From: Paenibacillus thermotolerans
GTDB taxonomy: Bacteria > Bacillota > Bacilli > Paenibacillales > YIM-B00363
Length of the DNA: 64,000 nucleotides
Reading direction: 5' to 3'
NCBI RefSeq assembly: GCF_028745515.1
Contig: NZ_JAQZSG010000005.1
Coordinates: 124,610 to 188,609 of the forward strand
Shown: one piece after another, positions 18,706-28,272 of the stretch
How positions within the stretch are numbered: position 1 is the stretch's first letter
Layout of the letters: each line of letters begins with the position of its first letter
Translations under genes and position numbers: made by a program
Notes under the pieces: generated by a model
Databases searched by the model: none
Told to the model about the DNA's origin: nothing
The model's input: only the letters and a program-made list of their open reading frames with translations

Positions 18706-18741
18706 TTGTATCAATATTCATGTGCATGTATAATAATTCAT
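18706..18741 (+). promoter_or_regulatory. Arginine operon promoter with two ARG boxes
   Basis: The promoter is TTGTAT (18706-18711), 17 bp, TATAAT (18729-18734). Two copies of a 15-mer overlap it: TGTATCAATATTCAT at 18707-18721 and TGTATAATAATTCAT at 18727-18741, 12 of 15 identical and 20 bp apart. They resemble the ArgR/AhrC ARG box (TGAAT-A/T4-ATTCA). A paired box about two helical turns apart covering -35 and -10 is the classical arrangement for arginine repression. Confidence 0.75.
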
Positions 18742-18794
18742 ATCTTATATCACATCGAGCGGCTTAGCGTGAGAGAGGGGCCTGCAAGACTATT

Positions 18795-19850
18795 ATGAAA
18801 CCAATACGTGTGGCAATCGTGGGTTCGACGGGGTATGGCGGCGTCGAGCTCATTCGTTTCTTGCTTCAACATCCGAATGTAGAAATTACGTCGATCGTGT
18901 CCTCCTCGAATGCGGGAGAAGAGTTTACGGACGCATATCCGCACCTGCAGGGACTGCTTCCCGTGACGACGCTGGATGCGGTGGAGCCGGAGCTGCTTGC
19001 CAAGAAAGCGGATGTCGTGTTCGCTGCGACGCCGTCCGGCGTAAGCGGCAAGCTCGTGCCGAGTCTGCTCAAGGCGGGGCTCAAGGTCATCGACTTATCC
19101 GGCGATTTCCGGCTGCAATCCCGCGAGGAATACGAGCGCTGGTATAAACACGAGGCGCCGGAAGAGGCGACTCTCAAAACCGCCGTATACGGCCTTGCAG
19201 AAGTATACGGAGACAAGGTGAGAGGGGCGCAGCTCATCTCCAACCCGGGCTGCTATGCAACGACGGCGCTGCTCGGCTTAATCCCGGCGGTAGAAGCCGG
19301 CGCGATCGATCCGGCGACGATCATTATCGACGCGAAGTCGGGCGTTTCCGGTGCAGGCCGAGGTTTGAGCCTCAATGTCCACTACTCCGAGATCAATGAA
19401 AACTTTAAAGCCTACAAAGTAAACCGGCATCAGCACATCCCCGAGATCGAGTCGGTGCTCGCCGATCGGGCGGGACGGGCGATGACGACGACGTTTACGA
19501 CGCATTTGACGCCGATGACGCGCGGAATCATGTGCACCATGTATGCGAGCGTGAGCGGAGATCAATACCGGACCGAGGATGCGTGGATCTCCATGTACCG
19601 GCAGTATTACGAAGGCCGAAGGTTCGTAAGAATCCGCGACAAGGGCAAATGGCCCGCGACGAAAGAGGTTTGGGGCTCCAACAATTGCGATATAGGGTTT
19701 GCATATGACGAGCGGACGGGGCGGATTACGATCATATCGGTGTCCGACAACCTCGTGAAAGGCGCAGCGGGGCAAGCGATACAAAATTTAAATCTGTCTT
19801 ACGGATGGGACGAAGGCTTGGGGCTGAGCGCAGCTCCGGTATATCCGTAG
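18795..19850 (+). CDS. argC: N-acetyl-gamma-glutamyl-phosphate reductase
   Basis: ArgC reduces N-acetylglutamyl phosphate with NADPH to the semialdehyde, third step of arginine synthesis. Seen: the NADP-binding start VAIVGSTGYGGVELIRFL (residues 7-24) and the catalytic cysteine C153 in SNPGCYATTALL, with the H-containing PIH-like segment later in the chain. At 351 residues it is a normal type I ArgC. It is the first gene after the ARG-box promoter. The RBS GAGAGGGG at 18773-18780 is 14 bases from the ATG, rather far. Confidence 0.96.
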   Translation: MKPIRVAIVGSTGYGGVELIRFLLQHPNVEITSIVSSSNAGEEFTDAYPHLQGLLPVTTLDAVEPELLAKKADVVFAATPSGVSGKLVPSLLKAGLKVIDLSGDFRLQSREEYERWYKHEAPEEATLKTAVYGLAEVYGDKVRGAQLISNPGCYATTALLGLIPAVEAGAIDPATIIIDAKSGVSGAGRGLSLNVHYSEINENFKAYKVNRHQHIPEIESVLADRAGRAMTTTFTTHLTPMTRGIMCTMYASVSGDQYRTEDAWISMYRQYYEGRRFVRIRDKGKWPATKEVWGSNNCDIGFAYDERTGRITIISVSDNLVKGAAGQAIQNLNLSYGWDEGLGLSAAPVYP

Positions 19851-19871
19851 GCGGCGGAGGAGGAGAGCGGC

Positions 19872-21110
19872 ATGATCGCGCAAGGACGGCAGCAAGGGTT
19901 TACGGTGGATCCGGAAGGGACGGTAACGACGCCGAAAGGATTTCGTGCGGGCGGCGTGTACAGCGGGATTAAGAAGGTACAGAAGAATGACTTAGGCGCG
20001 ATCGTGTGCGACGTGCCGGCCTTGGCCGCAGCAGTGTACACGACGAACCTGGTGCAGGCGGCGCCGCTCGGCGTGACGCGCGAGTCGATCGCGCAAGAGG
20101 GGCGGCTGCGCGCGATGCTCGTCAACAGCGGCAACGCCAACGCGTGTACGGGCGCACAGGGCGAGGCCGACGCCCGCGAGATGCGGTCGGCGTTCGCAGC
20201 CGCCCTGGGGGTTCCGGATCACCATGTCGGGGTGACGTCGACGGGCGTCATCGGCGTGAACATGCCGATGGATAACGTGCGCGCCGGCATCGGCGCGCTG
20301 GCAAAGGCATTGTCGCCGGAAGGCGGCGACGCGTTCTGCCAGGCGATCATGACGACCGACCTCGTGCAGAAGTCGATCTGCGTCCGCTTGGAGGTGGACG
20401 GCGTGCCCGTGACGGTTGCGGGCGCGGCCAAAGGTTCGGGCATGATTCACCCGAACATGGCGACGATGCTCGGCTTCATTACGACGGACGCGGCGATGAA
20501 CGAAGGCGTCCTCCAGTCGCTGCTCAGCGCGACGACGGACGTGACGTTCAATATGATCACCGTCGACGGCGACACGAGCACGAACGATATGGTAGTGGCC
20601 ATGTCGAGCGGTCTCGCAGGCAATCAGCCGCTGCACGAAGGCCACCCGGACTACGAAGCGTTCGCCGCGGCGTTCCGCTGCGTCGCCGAGACGCTGGCGA
20701 AGGACATCGCCCGCGACGGCGAAGGCGCGACGAAGCTCATCGAGGTGAACGTTACGGGCGCCCGCTCGGAGCAGGACGCACGCGCAATCGCCAAGACGAT
20801 CGTCGGCTCAAGCCTCGTGAAATCGGCCGTATACGGCTCCGACGCGAACTGGGGCCGCATCATCGCGGCGGCAGGACGCGCGGGAGTGCCGCTCGACCCG
20901 AACACGGTGGATATTCGCCTAGGGGACATCCCGGTCTTGAAACAATCGGTGCCTCTCCCGTTCGACGAGGACGCGGCGAAGCAATATTTGGACGACAATA
21001 AGGAAATAGCGATTTTCGTGGACCTTCACGTCGGAGACGGCAAAGCGACCGCGTGGGGCTGCGATTTGACATACGACTATGTAAAAATTAACGCTTCGTA
21101 CCGCTCGTAA
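19872..21110 (+). CDS. argJ: Bifunctional ornithine acetyltransferase / N-acetylglutamate synthase
   Basis: ArgJ moves the acetyl group from N-acetylornithine to glutamate, so the pathway is cyclic and needs no argE. It is made as one chain that cuts itself between A197 and T198 in KGSGMIHPNMATMLGF; the new N-terminal Thr is the nucleophile. Seen also: NSGNANACTG near 85-94 and the C-terminal GSDANWGRIIAAAGRAG. The 412 residues are full length. It starts 21 bases after argC with the RBS GGAGGAGAG. Confidence 0.96.
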   Translation: MIAQGRQQGFTVDPEGTVTTPKGFRAGGVYSGIKKVQKNDLGAIVCDVPALAAAVYTTNLVQAAPLGVTRESIAQEGRLRAMLVNSGNANACTGAQGEADAREMRSAFAAALGVPDHHVGVTSTGVIGVNMPMDNVRAGIGALAKALSPEGGDAFCQAIMTTDLVQKSICVRLEVDGVPVTVAGAAKGSGMIHPNMATMLGFITTDAAMNEGVLQSLLSATTDVTFNMITVDGDTSTNDMVVAMSSGLAGNQPLHEGHPDYEAFAAAFRCVAETLAKDIARDGEGATKLIEVNVTGARSEQDARAIAKTIVGSSLVKSAVYGSDANWGRIIAAAGRAGVPLDPNTVDIRLGDIPVLKQSVPLPFDEDAAKQYLDDNKEIAIFVDLHVGDGKATAWGCDLTYDYVKINASYRS

Positions 21111-21141
21111 GAGAAATAAAAGGGTGAGGGAGAGACTTTCG

Positions 21142-21975
21142 ATGAACGGAAACGGAAATGGAAACGGAAAGGGAAACACGTTTGTCATTAAATGCGGAGG
21201 CAGCACGCTTGCTGCGCTTCCGAACGGATTTTTCGCCGAGCTGGCGGCTTTCCAGCGGGAAGGCATGCAGCCGGTGATCGTACACGGCGGAGGTCCTGCG
21301 ATTTCTCAAGTGCTCGGCAAATTAGGCATTCATACGGAGTTTGTCGACGGCTTGCGCCGCACGACGGCCGAGGTGCTCGACGTCGTGGAGATGGTGCTCG
21401 CAGGCAAGATCAACAAAGAAATCGTCCGCCGCATGTCTCAGAACGGCGCCAAGGCGGTCGGCTTATCCGGAACGGACGGACGGCTGCTCACTGCTCAGCC
21501 GGTTGCCAATGCGGATAAACTCGGCTATGTAGGCGAGGTTACCGAGGTGAACACGGAGCTGCTGACGAGCTTGCTTTCCGTAGGCTACATCCCGGTCGTC
21601 GCTCCGGTCGGCCTCGGCACGGACAATCAGCGTTACAACATTAACGCCGATACGGCGGCGGGAGCGGTCGCTTCCGCCCTCGGCGCGAGCCCGTTCATCG
21701 TCGTCACCGACGTGCCCGGCATCGCCGGAACCGTAAACGGCGTCAAGCAAGTATTGCCTAGCGTAACGCCGAGCCAAATTCAGGCGATGATCGACAGCGG
21801 CGAAATCTACGGGGGCATGATCCCGAAGGTGCAAGCCGCGCTGAAATGCCTTGGCGGCAGCGTGAACGAGGTAGTGATCGTGAACGGCTCCGAGCCGGGA
21901 GTGCTCGGCAAAGTGTTGCGCGGCGAAAAGATCGGCACGAAAATTATCGCCGAGCAAACTGCGGCTTCATTGTAA
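21142..21975 (+). CDS. argB: Acetylglutamate kinase
   Basis: ArgB phosphorylates N-acetylglutamate, the second step. Seen: FVIKCGGSTLA with the ATP lysine, VHGGGPAISQVL and GVDGLRRT-like VDGLRRTTAEVLDVVEMVL, then NADTAAGAVASALGA. A GTG at 21124 opens the frame, but GAGGGAGAG at 21126-21134 is better placed for the ATG at 21142, giving 277 residues. The N-terminus is a low-complexity Asn-Gly stretch (NGNGNGNGKGN) encoded by a 6-bp tandem repeat, which is unusual for this family. The variable N-terminus should not touch the active site. Confidence 0.95.
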   Translation: MNGNGNGNGKGNTFVIKCGGSTLAALPNGFFAELAAFQREGMQPVIVHGGGPAISQVLGKLGIHTEFVDGLRRTTAEVLDVVEMVLAGKINKEIVRRMSQNGAKAVGLSGTDGRLLTAQPVANADKLGYVGEVTEVNTELLTSLLSVGYIPVVAPVGLGTDNQRYNINADTAAGAVASALGASPFIVVTDVPGIAGTVNGVKQVLPSVTPSQIQAMIDSGEIYGGMIPKVQAALKCLGGSVNEVVIVNGSEPGVLGKVLRGEKIGTKIIAEQTAASL

Positions 21976-22008
21976 CGAAGAAGCCGATTAACGGACGGAG
22001 GGATACGA

Positions 22009-23199
22009 ATGAGCGGACGCGAAGCGCTGTTTCCCAACTACGGCTCCTTCTTCACGGCACGGCCGGTGAAGGGCAAAGGAAGCAAGCTCTGGGACGAAAA
22101 CGGCAAGGAATATCTCGATTTGATGAGCGGCATCGCCGTACTCGGTCTCGGGCATGCGCCGGATGCGGTGTCGGAGGCGTTGAAAAACCAAATCGATCAA
22201 CTATGGCACGTATCGAATTTGTTTGAAATCCCGGGCCAGGAAAAGCTGTCGAAAATGCTGACGGAAGTCAGCTGCGCGGACTTGGCGTTCTTCTGCAACA
22301 GCGGCGCCGAGGCGAACGAGGCGGCGATCAAGCTGGCGCGCCGGTACAACCGGAAAGTGCTCGGCAACGACCGGTACGAAATCATCACCTTCAAGGGATC
22401 GTTCCACGGCCGTACGCTCGCGACGCTCACGGCGACGGGCCAGGATAAAGTGAAGGACGGCTTCGATCCGCTCCCCTCCGGCTTCGTGCACGTGGAGTAC
22501 AACAATATCGAGGCGCTTCGCGCTGCAATCAACGGTAAAACGTGCGCCGTCATGATGGAGTTCGTGCAAGGCGAAGGCGGAGTGAATCCGGCCGACAAAA
22601 CGTTCGTACAGGGCGTGAAGCAGCTGTGCAAGGAATATAATCTGCTGCTCATCGCGGACGAAATCCAAACGGGCATAGGACGTACGGGCAAAATGTTCGG
22701 CTACCAAAACTACGACATCGAACCCGACATTATTACATTGGCCAAAGGAATTGCGAGCGGATTCCCGATGGGCGCAATGCTCGGCAAAGCGTTCCTGCGC
22801 GACGGCCTTTCCGCCGGAAGCCACGGTTCCACGTTCGGCGGCACGCCGATCGCCTGCGCGGCCGCGATTGCGACGCTGGAGGAGATGCTCTCGAAGAAGG
22901 TCCCCGAAAGAGCGGCACGGCTCGGAGCGGCGGGTTTGCAAAAGCTGCGGGAGTCGCTGAAGGATCATCCGGCGCTCGTAACGATTCGCGGCTTGGGGCT
23001 GATCATGGGCATCGAGCTGAAGCATTCGGTCATCGAGATCGTGAAGGCCGCGGAGCGGGAAGGGTTGCTCGTCATTACGGCCGGACCGAACGTCATCCGT
23101 CTGCTGCCGGCGCTCACCATCAGCGAAGAAGAGTGGCTCGGCGGTTTGGAGAAGCTTGCGGGAATCATTTTGAAATCGGAACATAAGGTTGTTGTGTAA
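22009..23199 (+). CDS. argD: Acetylornithine aminotransferase
   Basis: ArgD converts N-acetylglutamate semialdehyde to N-acetylornithine using glutamate. Seen: SGAEANEAAIKLAR (PLP phosphate loop, residues 98-111), ADEIQTGIGRTGKMF (about 216-230, PLP-ring Asp) and the PLP lysine K246 in TLAKGIASGFPMGAM. Its 396 residues are normal. In this family it may also serve as succinyldiaminopimelate aminotransferase. RBS GGACGGAGGG lies before the ATG; it is cotranscribed with argB (33-base gap). Confidence 0.95.
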   Translation: MSGREALFPNYGSFFTARPVKGKGSKLWDENGKEYLDLMSGIAVLGLGHAPDAVSEALKNQIDQLWHVSNLFEIPGQEKLSKMLTEVSCADLAFFCNSGAEANEAAIKLARRYNRKVLGNDRYEIITFKGSFHGRTLATLTATGQDKVKDGFDPLPSGFVHVEYNNIEALRAAINGKTCAVMMEFVQGEGGVNPADKTFVQGVKQLCKEYNLLLIADEIQTGIGRTGKMFGYQNYDIEPDIITLAKGIASGFPMGAMLGKAFLRDGLSAGSHGSTFGGTPIACAAAIATLEEMLSKKVPERAARLGAAGLQKLRESLKDHPALVTIRGLGLIMGIELKHSVIEIVKAAEREGLLVITAGPNVIRLLPALTISEEEWLGGLEKLAGIILKSEHKVVV

Positions 23200-23232
23200 A
23201 TAGAAGCGACTTACGGAAAGGGGAGAGGCGAA

Positions 23233-24204
23233 ATGACGGAGGCCGCTGTGCGGATTCCCGCCCAAGAGAACGAAACGGTGCTTACGGGCAGGGACTTTCT
23301 AACACTCGCTGATTATACGCCGGAGGAGATCATGTACTTGATCGGGCTGGCGATCGATTTGAAGCAAAAGCAAAAATCCGGGGAAACGTACCATCCGTTA
23401 AAGGGCAAGACGCTCGGGATGATTTTTGAGAAATCCTCAACCCGTACGCGCGTGTCGTTCGAGGTGGGAGTTACGCAGCTGGGCGGTTCCGCGCTGTTTC
23501 TCTCCAAGAACGATATCCAAATGGGACGCGGAGAACCGATCTCCGACACGGCCCGCGTGCTGTCACGGTATGTGGACGGCATTATGATCCGGACGTATGC
23601 GCACCGCAACGTAGTGGAGCTGGCACGGTATTCGACGGTGCCGGTCATCAACGGGTTGACGGATTTGTCCCATCCTTGCCAGGCTCTCGCGGATTACATG
23701 ACTGTGTTAGAATATAAAGGCAAGCTGGCCGGTTTGAAGGTCGCTTATATCGGCGACGGCAACAATATGGCGCATTCGCTCATGATGGGTGCGGCAAAGC
23801 TGGGCATGCACATGGCGGTCGCTTCTCCGGAAGGCTATGAGCCGGATGCGGAAGTGACGCGCGCGACGAACGAAGCTGCGGCGCTTACCGGCGGAAGCTA
23901 CACGTTCTATCGGGACCCGAAGGAAGCGATCGTGGATGCGGATGTCGTGTACACGGACGTATGGGCGAGCATGGGCTTTGAGCAGGAGCAGCAGGAAAGA
24001 GAGAAGGCGTTCGCGGATTATCAAGTGAACTCGAATTTGGTCCGGTATGCGAAACCCGATTACTTGTTCATGCACTGCCTCCCGGCGCATCGCGGCGAAG
24101 AAGTGAGCGCGGATGTGATCGACGGAGACAACTCGATTATTTTCGACCAAGCCGAAAACCGTTTGCATGCGCAGAAGGCGATTATGGCCGCGTTGATGGG
24201 ATAA
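23233..24204 (+). CDS. argF: Ornithine carbamoyltransferase
   Basis: ArgF joins carbamoyl phosphate and ornithine to citrulline. Seen: the carbamoyl phosphate motif SSTRTR (residues 68-73), [11 protein letters not shown], and the ornithine-binding [11 protein letters not shown] near the C-terminus. At 323 residues it has the usual length with a slightly longer N-terminus before the core. It follows argD after 33 bases. The gap to argG holds a 9-bp tandem repeat. Confidence 0.96.
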   Translation: MTEAAVRIPAQENETVLTGRDFLTLADYTPEEIMYLIGLAIDLKQKQKSGETYHPLKGKTLGMIFEKSSTRTRVSFEVGVTQLGGSALFLSKNDIQMGRGEPISDTARVLSRYVDGIMIRTYAHRNVVELARYSTVPVINGLTDLSHPCQALADYMTVLEYKGKLAGLKVAYIGDGNNMAHSLMMGAAKLGMHMAVASPEGYEPDAEVTRATNEAAALTGGSYTFYRDPKEAIVDADVVYTDVWASMGFEQEQQEREKAFADYQVNSNLVRYAKPDYLFMHCLPAHRGEEVSADVIDGDNSIIFDQAENRLHAQKAIMAALMG

Positions 24205-24240
24205 CCGGAAATACCGGATTAGCCGGAATAACCGGGGATA
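24205..24240. repeat. 9-bp tandem repeat, four units
   Basis: CCGG recurs at 24205, 24214, 24223 and 24232 with a period of exactly 9: CCGGAAATA, CCGGATTAG, CCGGAATAA, CCGGGGATA. It fills the start of the 85-bp argF-argG gap. The last unit creates a TATAAT at 24239-24244, but no matching -35 is present. Confidence 0.7.
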
Positions 24241-24289
24241 TAATGATCGGAACGGGAAAGGGAACATTTTACTAGGAGGAAATGCAGCA

Positions 24290-25582
24290 ATGTCGAAGCA
24301 AAAAATTGTTCTTGCGTATTCCGGAGGGCTCGATACTTCGGTAATACTCGCGTGGCTGAAGGAAACGTTCGACGCGGAAATCATTACGTTCACGGCGGAC
24401 ATCGGTCAGGCGGACGAATTGGACGGCTTGGAGGAAAAGGCGTACAAGACCGGAGCTTCCAAAGTATATATCGAAGATTTGCGCGCGGAATTTGCGAAGG
24501 ACTTCATCTACCCGATGTTCCAAGCGGGCGCGTTGTATGAAGGGCAATATTTGCTCGGGACGTCGATTGCGCGCCCATTGATCGCGAAGCGGATGGTAGA
24601 AATTGCGCGCGCGGAAGGCGCGTTCGCGATCGCTCACGGCGCAACGGGCAAAGGCAACGACCAAGTTCGCTTCGAGCTGACGGCGGCGGCGCTCGCTCCG
24701 GAGCTCGAAGTCGTGGCGCCGTGGCGGATCGAAGAGTTCCGCGAGCAGTTCCCGGGCCGCGCGGAGATGATCGCGTATGCCGAGAAGCACGGCATTCCGG
24801 TGAAAGCGTCGGCGGCGAAGCCGTATTCGACGGACCGCAACCTGCTGCACATTTCGTTCGAGAGCGGCATGCTGGAGGACCCATGGTTCGACTCCACGGC
24901 CGAAGACGTGCGCGACATGTACGTAATGAGCGTAGATCCGGAGCTTGCGCCGGACACGCCGGAATATGTCGAGCTCGAGTTCGAGAAGGGCGACTGCGTT
25001 GCCGTGAACGGGAAGAAGCTTTCCCCGCTTGAAGTAATGGAGCTGCTGAACGAGCTCGGCGGCAAGCACGGGGTCGGGCGGATCGATATGGTGGAAAACC
25101 GGTTCGTCGGCATGAAGAGCCGCGGCGTGTACGAAACTCCGGGCGGGACGATTTTGTTCAAGGCGCACCGCGTCATGGAATCGATCACGATGGACCGCGA
25201 CGTCATGCACCTGCGCGATATGCTCATTCCGAAATACGCTACTCTCGTATATAACGGCTTCTGGTTCGCTCCGGAGCGTTTGGCGCTGCAGGCGCTCGTT
25301 ACGGAAAGCCAGAAAAACATTACGGGTACGGTTCGCCTGAAGCTGTACAAGGGTAACGTGATGGCGGCCGGCGTGCAAAGCCCGGTCAGCCTGTACAACC
25401 CGAACATCGCTACGATGGAGGCGGATCCGACGCAGGCGTACAACCAAGGCGACGCGACCGGCTTTATCCGGTTGAACGCGCTTCGCCTGCGGGTATCGTC
25501 CAGCGTGCACGGCTCCGAGGGCGTCGGCGTCAGCGTCGGCAACGCCAAGACGGAAGAGCCGGCTGCGGCGGGAAAGCAGTAA
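24290..25582 (+). CDS. argG: Argininosuccinate synthase
   Basis: ArgG joins citrulline and aspartate with ATP. Seen: the pyrophosphatase loop [15 protein letters not shown] (residues 9-23), [13 protein letters not shown] and [18 protein letters not shown] split over about 180-205. At 430 residues it is some 20-30 longer than usual; the extra is a loosely conserved C-terminal tail ([18 protein letters not shown]) rich in Ala, Gly and Glu. RBS AGGAGGAAA lies before the ATG at 24290. Confidence 0.96.
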   Translation: MSKQKIVLAYSGGLDTSVILAWLKETFDAEIITFTADIGQADELDGLEEKAYKTGASKVYIEDLRAEFAKDFIYPMFQAGALYEGQYLLGTSIARPLIAKRMVEIARAEGAFAIAHGATGKGNDQVRFELTAAALAPELEVVAPWRIEEFREQFPGRAEMIAYAEKHGIPVKASAAKPYSTDRNLLHISFESGMLEDPWFDSTAEDVRDMYVMSVDPELAPDTPEYVELEFEKGDCVAVNGKKLSPLEVMELLNELGGKHGVGRIDMVENRFVGMKSRGVYETPGGTILFKAHRVMESITMDRDVMHLRDMLIPKYATLVYNGFWFAPERLALQALVTESQKNITGTVRLKLYKGNVMAAGVQSPVSLYNPNIATMEADPTQAYNQGDATGFIRLNALRLRVSSSVHGSEGVGVSVGNAKTEEPAAAGKQ

Positions 25583-25598
25583 TAAAGCGCACATGTTG

Positions 25599-25631
25599 GG
25601 GTCGGCAATCCTCATTGTCGGCCCTTTTTTT
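25599..25631 (+). terminator. Terminator between argG and argH
   Basis: GGGTCGGCAAT (25599-25609) pairs along its length with ATTGTCGGCCC (25614-25624, two G-U pairs), followed by seven T residues. It should reduce or end transcription before argH, which then needs read-through or its own promoter. Confidence 0.85.
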
Positions 25632-25700
25632 GTTCGTCCGTGATATAATGGTGGACAAGCGTTTCGTTATTTTTTGGCTGAGTTAGTTAACAGGCGGCGC

Positions 25701-25775
25701 CCAGTACCAATAATTGGTGCTAAAGCGGGAGTTGACCGTCCGACGTGGCGAGTTAGCGCCAAAAGTAGGTGCTAA
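25701..25775. repeat. Two 23-bp hairpin units 52 bp apart
   Basis: Unit one, 25701-25723, contains AGTACCAAT/ATTGGTGCT. Unit two, 25753-25775, is TTAGCGCC-aaaagta-GGTGCTAA (one G-U pair). Both end in GGTGCTAA. The 52-bp step equals that of the other intergenic hairpin arrays in this window. The units lie between the argG terminator and argH. Confidence 0.65.
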
Positions 25776-25831
25776 CGACAAACCGGGTAACATTTCATAC
25801 ACATACACAAGATCGATCAGGAGGTTGGAGC

Positions 25832-27259
25832 ATGGCAGAGAAGCTGTGGGGCGGCCGGTTCACGAAGGCGACCGACGCGCTGGTGGAGGAGTATACCGCC
25901 TCTGTCTTTTTTGATAAGGAGCTGTACGAAGAGGATATTCAGGGCAGTATCGCGCATGTGACGATGCTGGGGCGGTGCGGCGTGCTGCCGATGGAGGACG
26001 TCGAAACGATTATCGGCGGACTGCAAAGAGTTCTCGGCAAGCTGCAGCGCGGCGAAGTCGAGTTTACCGCGTCGAGCGAAGATATTCATATGACCGTGGA
26101 GAAGCTGCTGATCGAGGACATCGGTCCGGTCGGCGGGAAGCTGCATACGGGCCGCAGCCGCAACGACCAAGTCGCGACCGATATGCATCTGTACTTGCGC
26201 AAGCGCATCGTGGAATTTGTGGAGCTGCTCGCAGCCCTTCAAGAGTCGCTGATCGAGCAGGCGAAGGCGAACGTGGATACGGTCGTGCCTGGATATACGC
26301 ATCTGCAGCGGGCGCAGCCGATTTCGTTCGCGCACCACCTGCTCGCGTATGTGGCGATGTTCGGGCGCGATGCGGAGCGGTTTATGGATTCGTATAAGCG
26401 CGCGGACATGCTTCCGCTTGGAGCGGGAGCGCTGGCGGGCACGACGTTCGCGATCGACCGCTTTATTACGAAAGAGCTGCTCGGCTTTGGGCGGATATAC
26501 GATAACTCGCTGGATGCGGTGAGCGACCGGGACTTCATCGTGGAGTTTCTTTCCAACGCTTCGCTGCTGATGACGCACTTGTCGCGGCTGTGCGAGGAGC
26601 TCGTGCTCTGGTCGAGCACGGAGTTCGGCTTCGTCGAGCTCGACGACGCGTTCTGCACCGGCAGCTCCATTATGCCGCAGAAGAAAAATCCGGACGTCGC
26701 GGAGCTCGTCCGCGGCAAAACCGGACGAGTATACGGCAATCTCGTCGGGCTGCTTACCGTGCTGAAATCCCTTCCGCTCGCCTACAACAAGGATATGCAG
26801 GAGGATAAGGAAGGGATGTTCGACACGGTGAAGACAGTAGGCGGCGCGCTGCGCTTGATGGCGCCGATGATCGCGAGCATGCAGGTCCGGAAGGACCGCA
26901 TGCGGAAAGCCGTCGATCGCGATTTCTCGAACGCGACCGACATCGCCGATTATCTCGTGCACAAGGGCATCCCGTTCCGCCAGGCGCACGAGATCATCGG
27001 CAAGCTCGTGCTCTATTGCATCGAGCGCGGGCAAGTGCTGCTGGAACTCTCGCTCGAAGAGTTCCAAAGCTTCGCTCCCGAGTTCGGGAGCGACATCTTC
27101 GACGTGCTCCAGCCGGAGCACGTGGTGAACGCGCGCGCCGTGTACGGCGGCACCGCGTTCGCGCAGGTGCGGGACGGCGCAGCGCGCGCGGAAGCTTCCG
27201 CGGCGGCGGTGCGCGCCTGGGCGGCGGAGCATGCGCGGCTCGCGGGCCTCGCGGAATAA
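25832..27259 (+). CDS. argH: Argininosuccinate lyase
   Basis: ArgH splits argininosuccinate to arginine and fumarate. Seen: WGGRF at the N-terminus, [15 protein letters not shown] near 107-120, THLQRAQP near 156-163 with the catalytic His, and the superfamily signature [12 protein letters not shown] at 277-288. A longer frame starts at 25769, but AGGAGG at 25819-25824 sets the ATG at 25832, giving 475 residues. It is the last gene of the arginine cluster, separated from argG by a terminator and two hairpin units. Confidence 0.96.
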   Translation: MAEKLWGGRFTKATDALVEEYTASVFFDKELYEEDIQGSIAHVTMLGRCGVLPMEDVETIIGGLQRVLGKLQRGEVEFTASSEDIHMTVEKLLIEDIGPVGGKLHTGRSRNDQVATDMHLYLRKRIVEFVELLAALQESLIEQAKANVDTVVPGYTHLQRAQPISFAHHLLAYVAMFGRDAERFMDSYKRADMLPLGAGALAGTTFAIDRFITKELLGFGRIYDNSLDAVSDRDFIVEFLSNASLLMTHLSRLCEELVLWSSTEFGFVELDDAFCTGSSIMPQKKNPDVAELVRGKTGRVYGNLVGLLTVLKSLPLAYNKDMQEDKEGMFDTVKTVGGALRLMAPMIASMQVRKDRMRKAVDRDFSNATDIADYLVHKGIPFRQAHEIIGKLVLYCIERGQVLLELSLEEFQSFAPEFGSDIFDVLQPEHVVNARAVYGGTAFAQVRDGAARAEASAAAVRAWAAEHARLAGLAE

Positions 27260-27275
27260 CTGCATACGACGCTGC

Positions 27276-27321
27276 ACGCCGTTCGACCGCTGGAAACAGC
27301 GGATCGGGCGGCGTTTTTTTT
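27276..27321 (+). terminator. Terminator of argH
   Basis: An outer ACGCCG/CGGCGT pair encloses a CCGCTG-gaaa-CAGCGG hairpin and is followed by eight T residues. Confidence 0.9.
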
Positions 27322-27402
27322 GTTGATGAAGAGCGAGAACTCCTTTACAAAAAAACGTTATATGTTAATTTAAGTTTAGGATAATATTGGAAGAGGGGCT
27401 GT

Positions 27403-28023
27403 ATGATCTTGGCAAGCTTGTTTATTACCGCGCTGCTTCAGGTGTTTATCCTTGCATTGATCCCATTTCTTTATTATTTAATCCGACAGCGAAGAACAGG
27501 CGGCTTTTTCAAGTATGTAGGACTTTACTTGCCGGAACGCAGACCGGCAATGATAGCCGTAACCTTCTCTTTGCTTGTTTTATTGCTGAACTTAGGAATC
27601 ATTATGTCGTTCGGACTCGGATATTTGTTGACGGCGGAAGGAACCGTAGGCGGCAATATCAGGAAGCTGGATTCCGTAACGGCGCAAGTCGTTTCCATCC
27701 TTGTTATCGCGCTGGTCCAAACGTCGCTGTCCGAAGAAATATGGTTTAGGGGCTTTATCGGAAAAGGGCTGATCCGCAAGCTCGGGTTCGTCAAAGGCAG
27801 CGCCATTCAAGCGGTCTTGTTCGGTCTTTTGCATGGTTTTTTATTTTACGCCATTACGCAAAATCTATGGCTGCTCCTTGCAATAACCGTCGCTTCATCC
27901 GTCGTCGGGTTTTCCATAGCGGCCATTAATGAGCGCATCGGGAACGGAAGCATTATCCCCGGCTGGCTGTCTCACGGATTAGGAAATGTATTCGCTTATA
28001 GTATCGCGGTGTTTTATTTATGA
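27403..28023 (+). CDS. CPBP family intramembrane metalloprotease (Abi domain)
   Basis: This 206-residue integral membrane protein belongs to the CPBP (CAAX protease and bacteriocin-processing) family. Seen: about five hydrophobic segments (residues 4-26, 51-75, 94-110, 135-170, 185-206), the catalytic EEIWFR motif (EExxxR) at 111-116, and a downstream histidine motif GLLHG at 141-145. The catalytic residues are present, so it is probably active. Substrate is unknown. GAGGGG lies before the ATG. It stands alone after the argH terminator, with an A/T-rich upstream region. Confidence 0.88.
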   Translation: MILASLFITALLQVFILALIPFLYYLIRQRRTGGFFKYVGLYLPERRPAMIAVTFSLLVLLLNLGIIMSFGLGYLLTAEGTVGGNIRKLDSVTAQVVSILVIALVQTSLSEEIWFRGFIGKGLIRKLGFVKGSAIQAVLFGLLHGFLFYAITQNLWLLLAITVASSVVGFSIAAINERIGNGSIIPGWLSHGLGNVFAYSIAVFYL

Positions 28024-28061
28024 AACCCGTGCCGCAAGGCCGGCTTACGGCGGGGTCGATA

Positions 28062-28195
28062 TTGTCAGCGACAATGACACATTAGTCAGCAAGCACTGAC
28101 TAAGTTGTCAATCTCACTGACAACAGCTGCTGCTTGTCAATCAAACTGACAAGTTTGTCACTCCTCGCTGACTATTTTGTCGATGAGATTGACAA
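28062..28195. repeat. 134-bp array of six GTCA-N7/8-TGAC palindromes (copy B)
   Basis: GTCA starts at 28064, 28085, 28107, 28136, 28157 and 28179 (the last is GTCG), so steps are 21, 22, 29, 21, 22. All six units end in TGAC; inner loops are 7, 8, 7, 7, 8, 7. The linker between triplets is AACAGCTGCTGCTT. The array fills most of the gap between the CPBP gene and the next genes. Confidence 0.9.
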
Positions 28196-28272
28196 ATCTC
28201 GGCTTTGTTGCGTTTACATGGTATACATGCATCCCATTGGAATGTTGGATCTGGACGGGAGGAGAAATTTCG

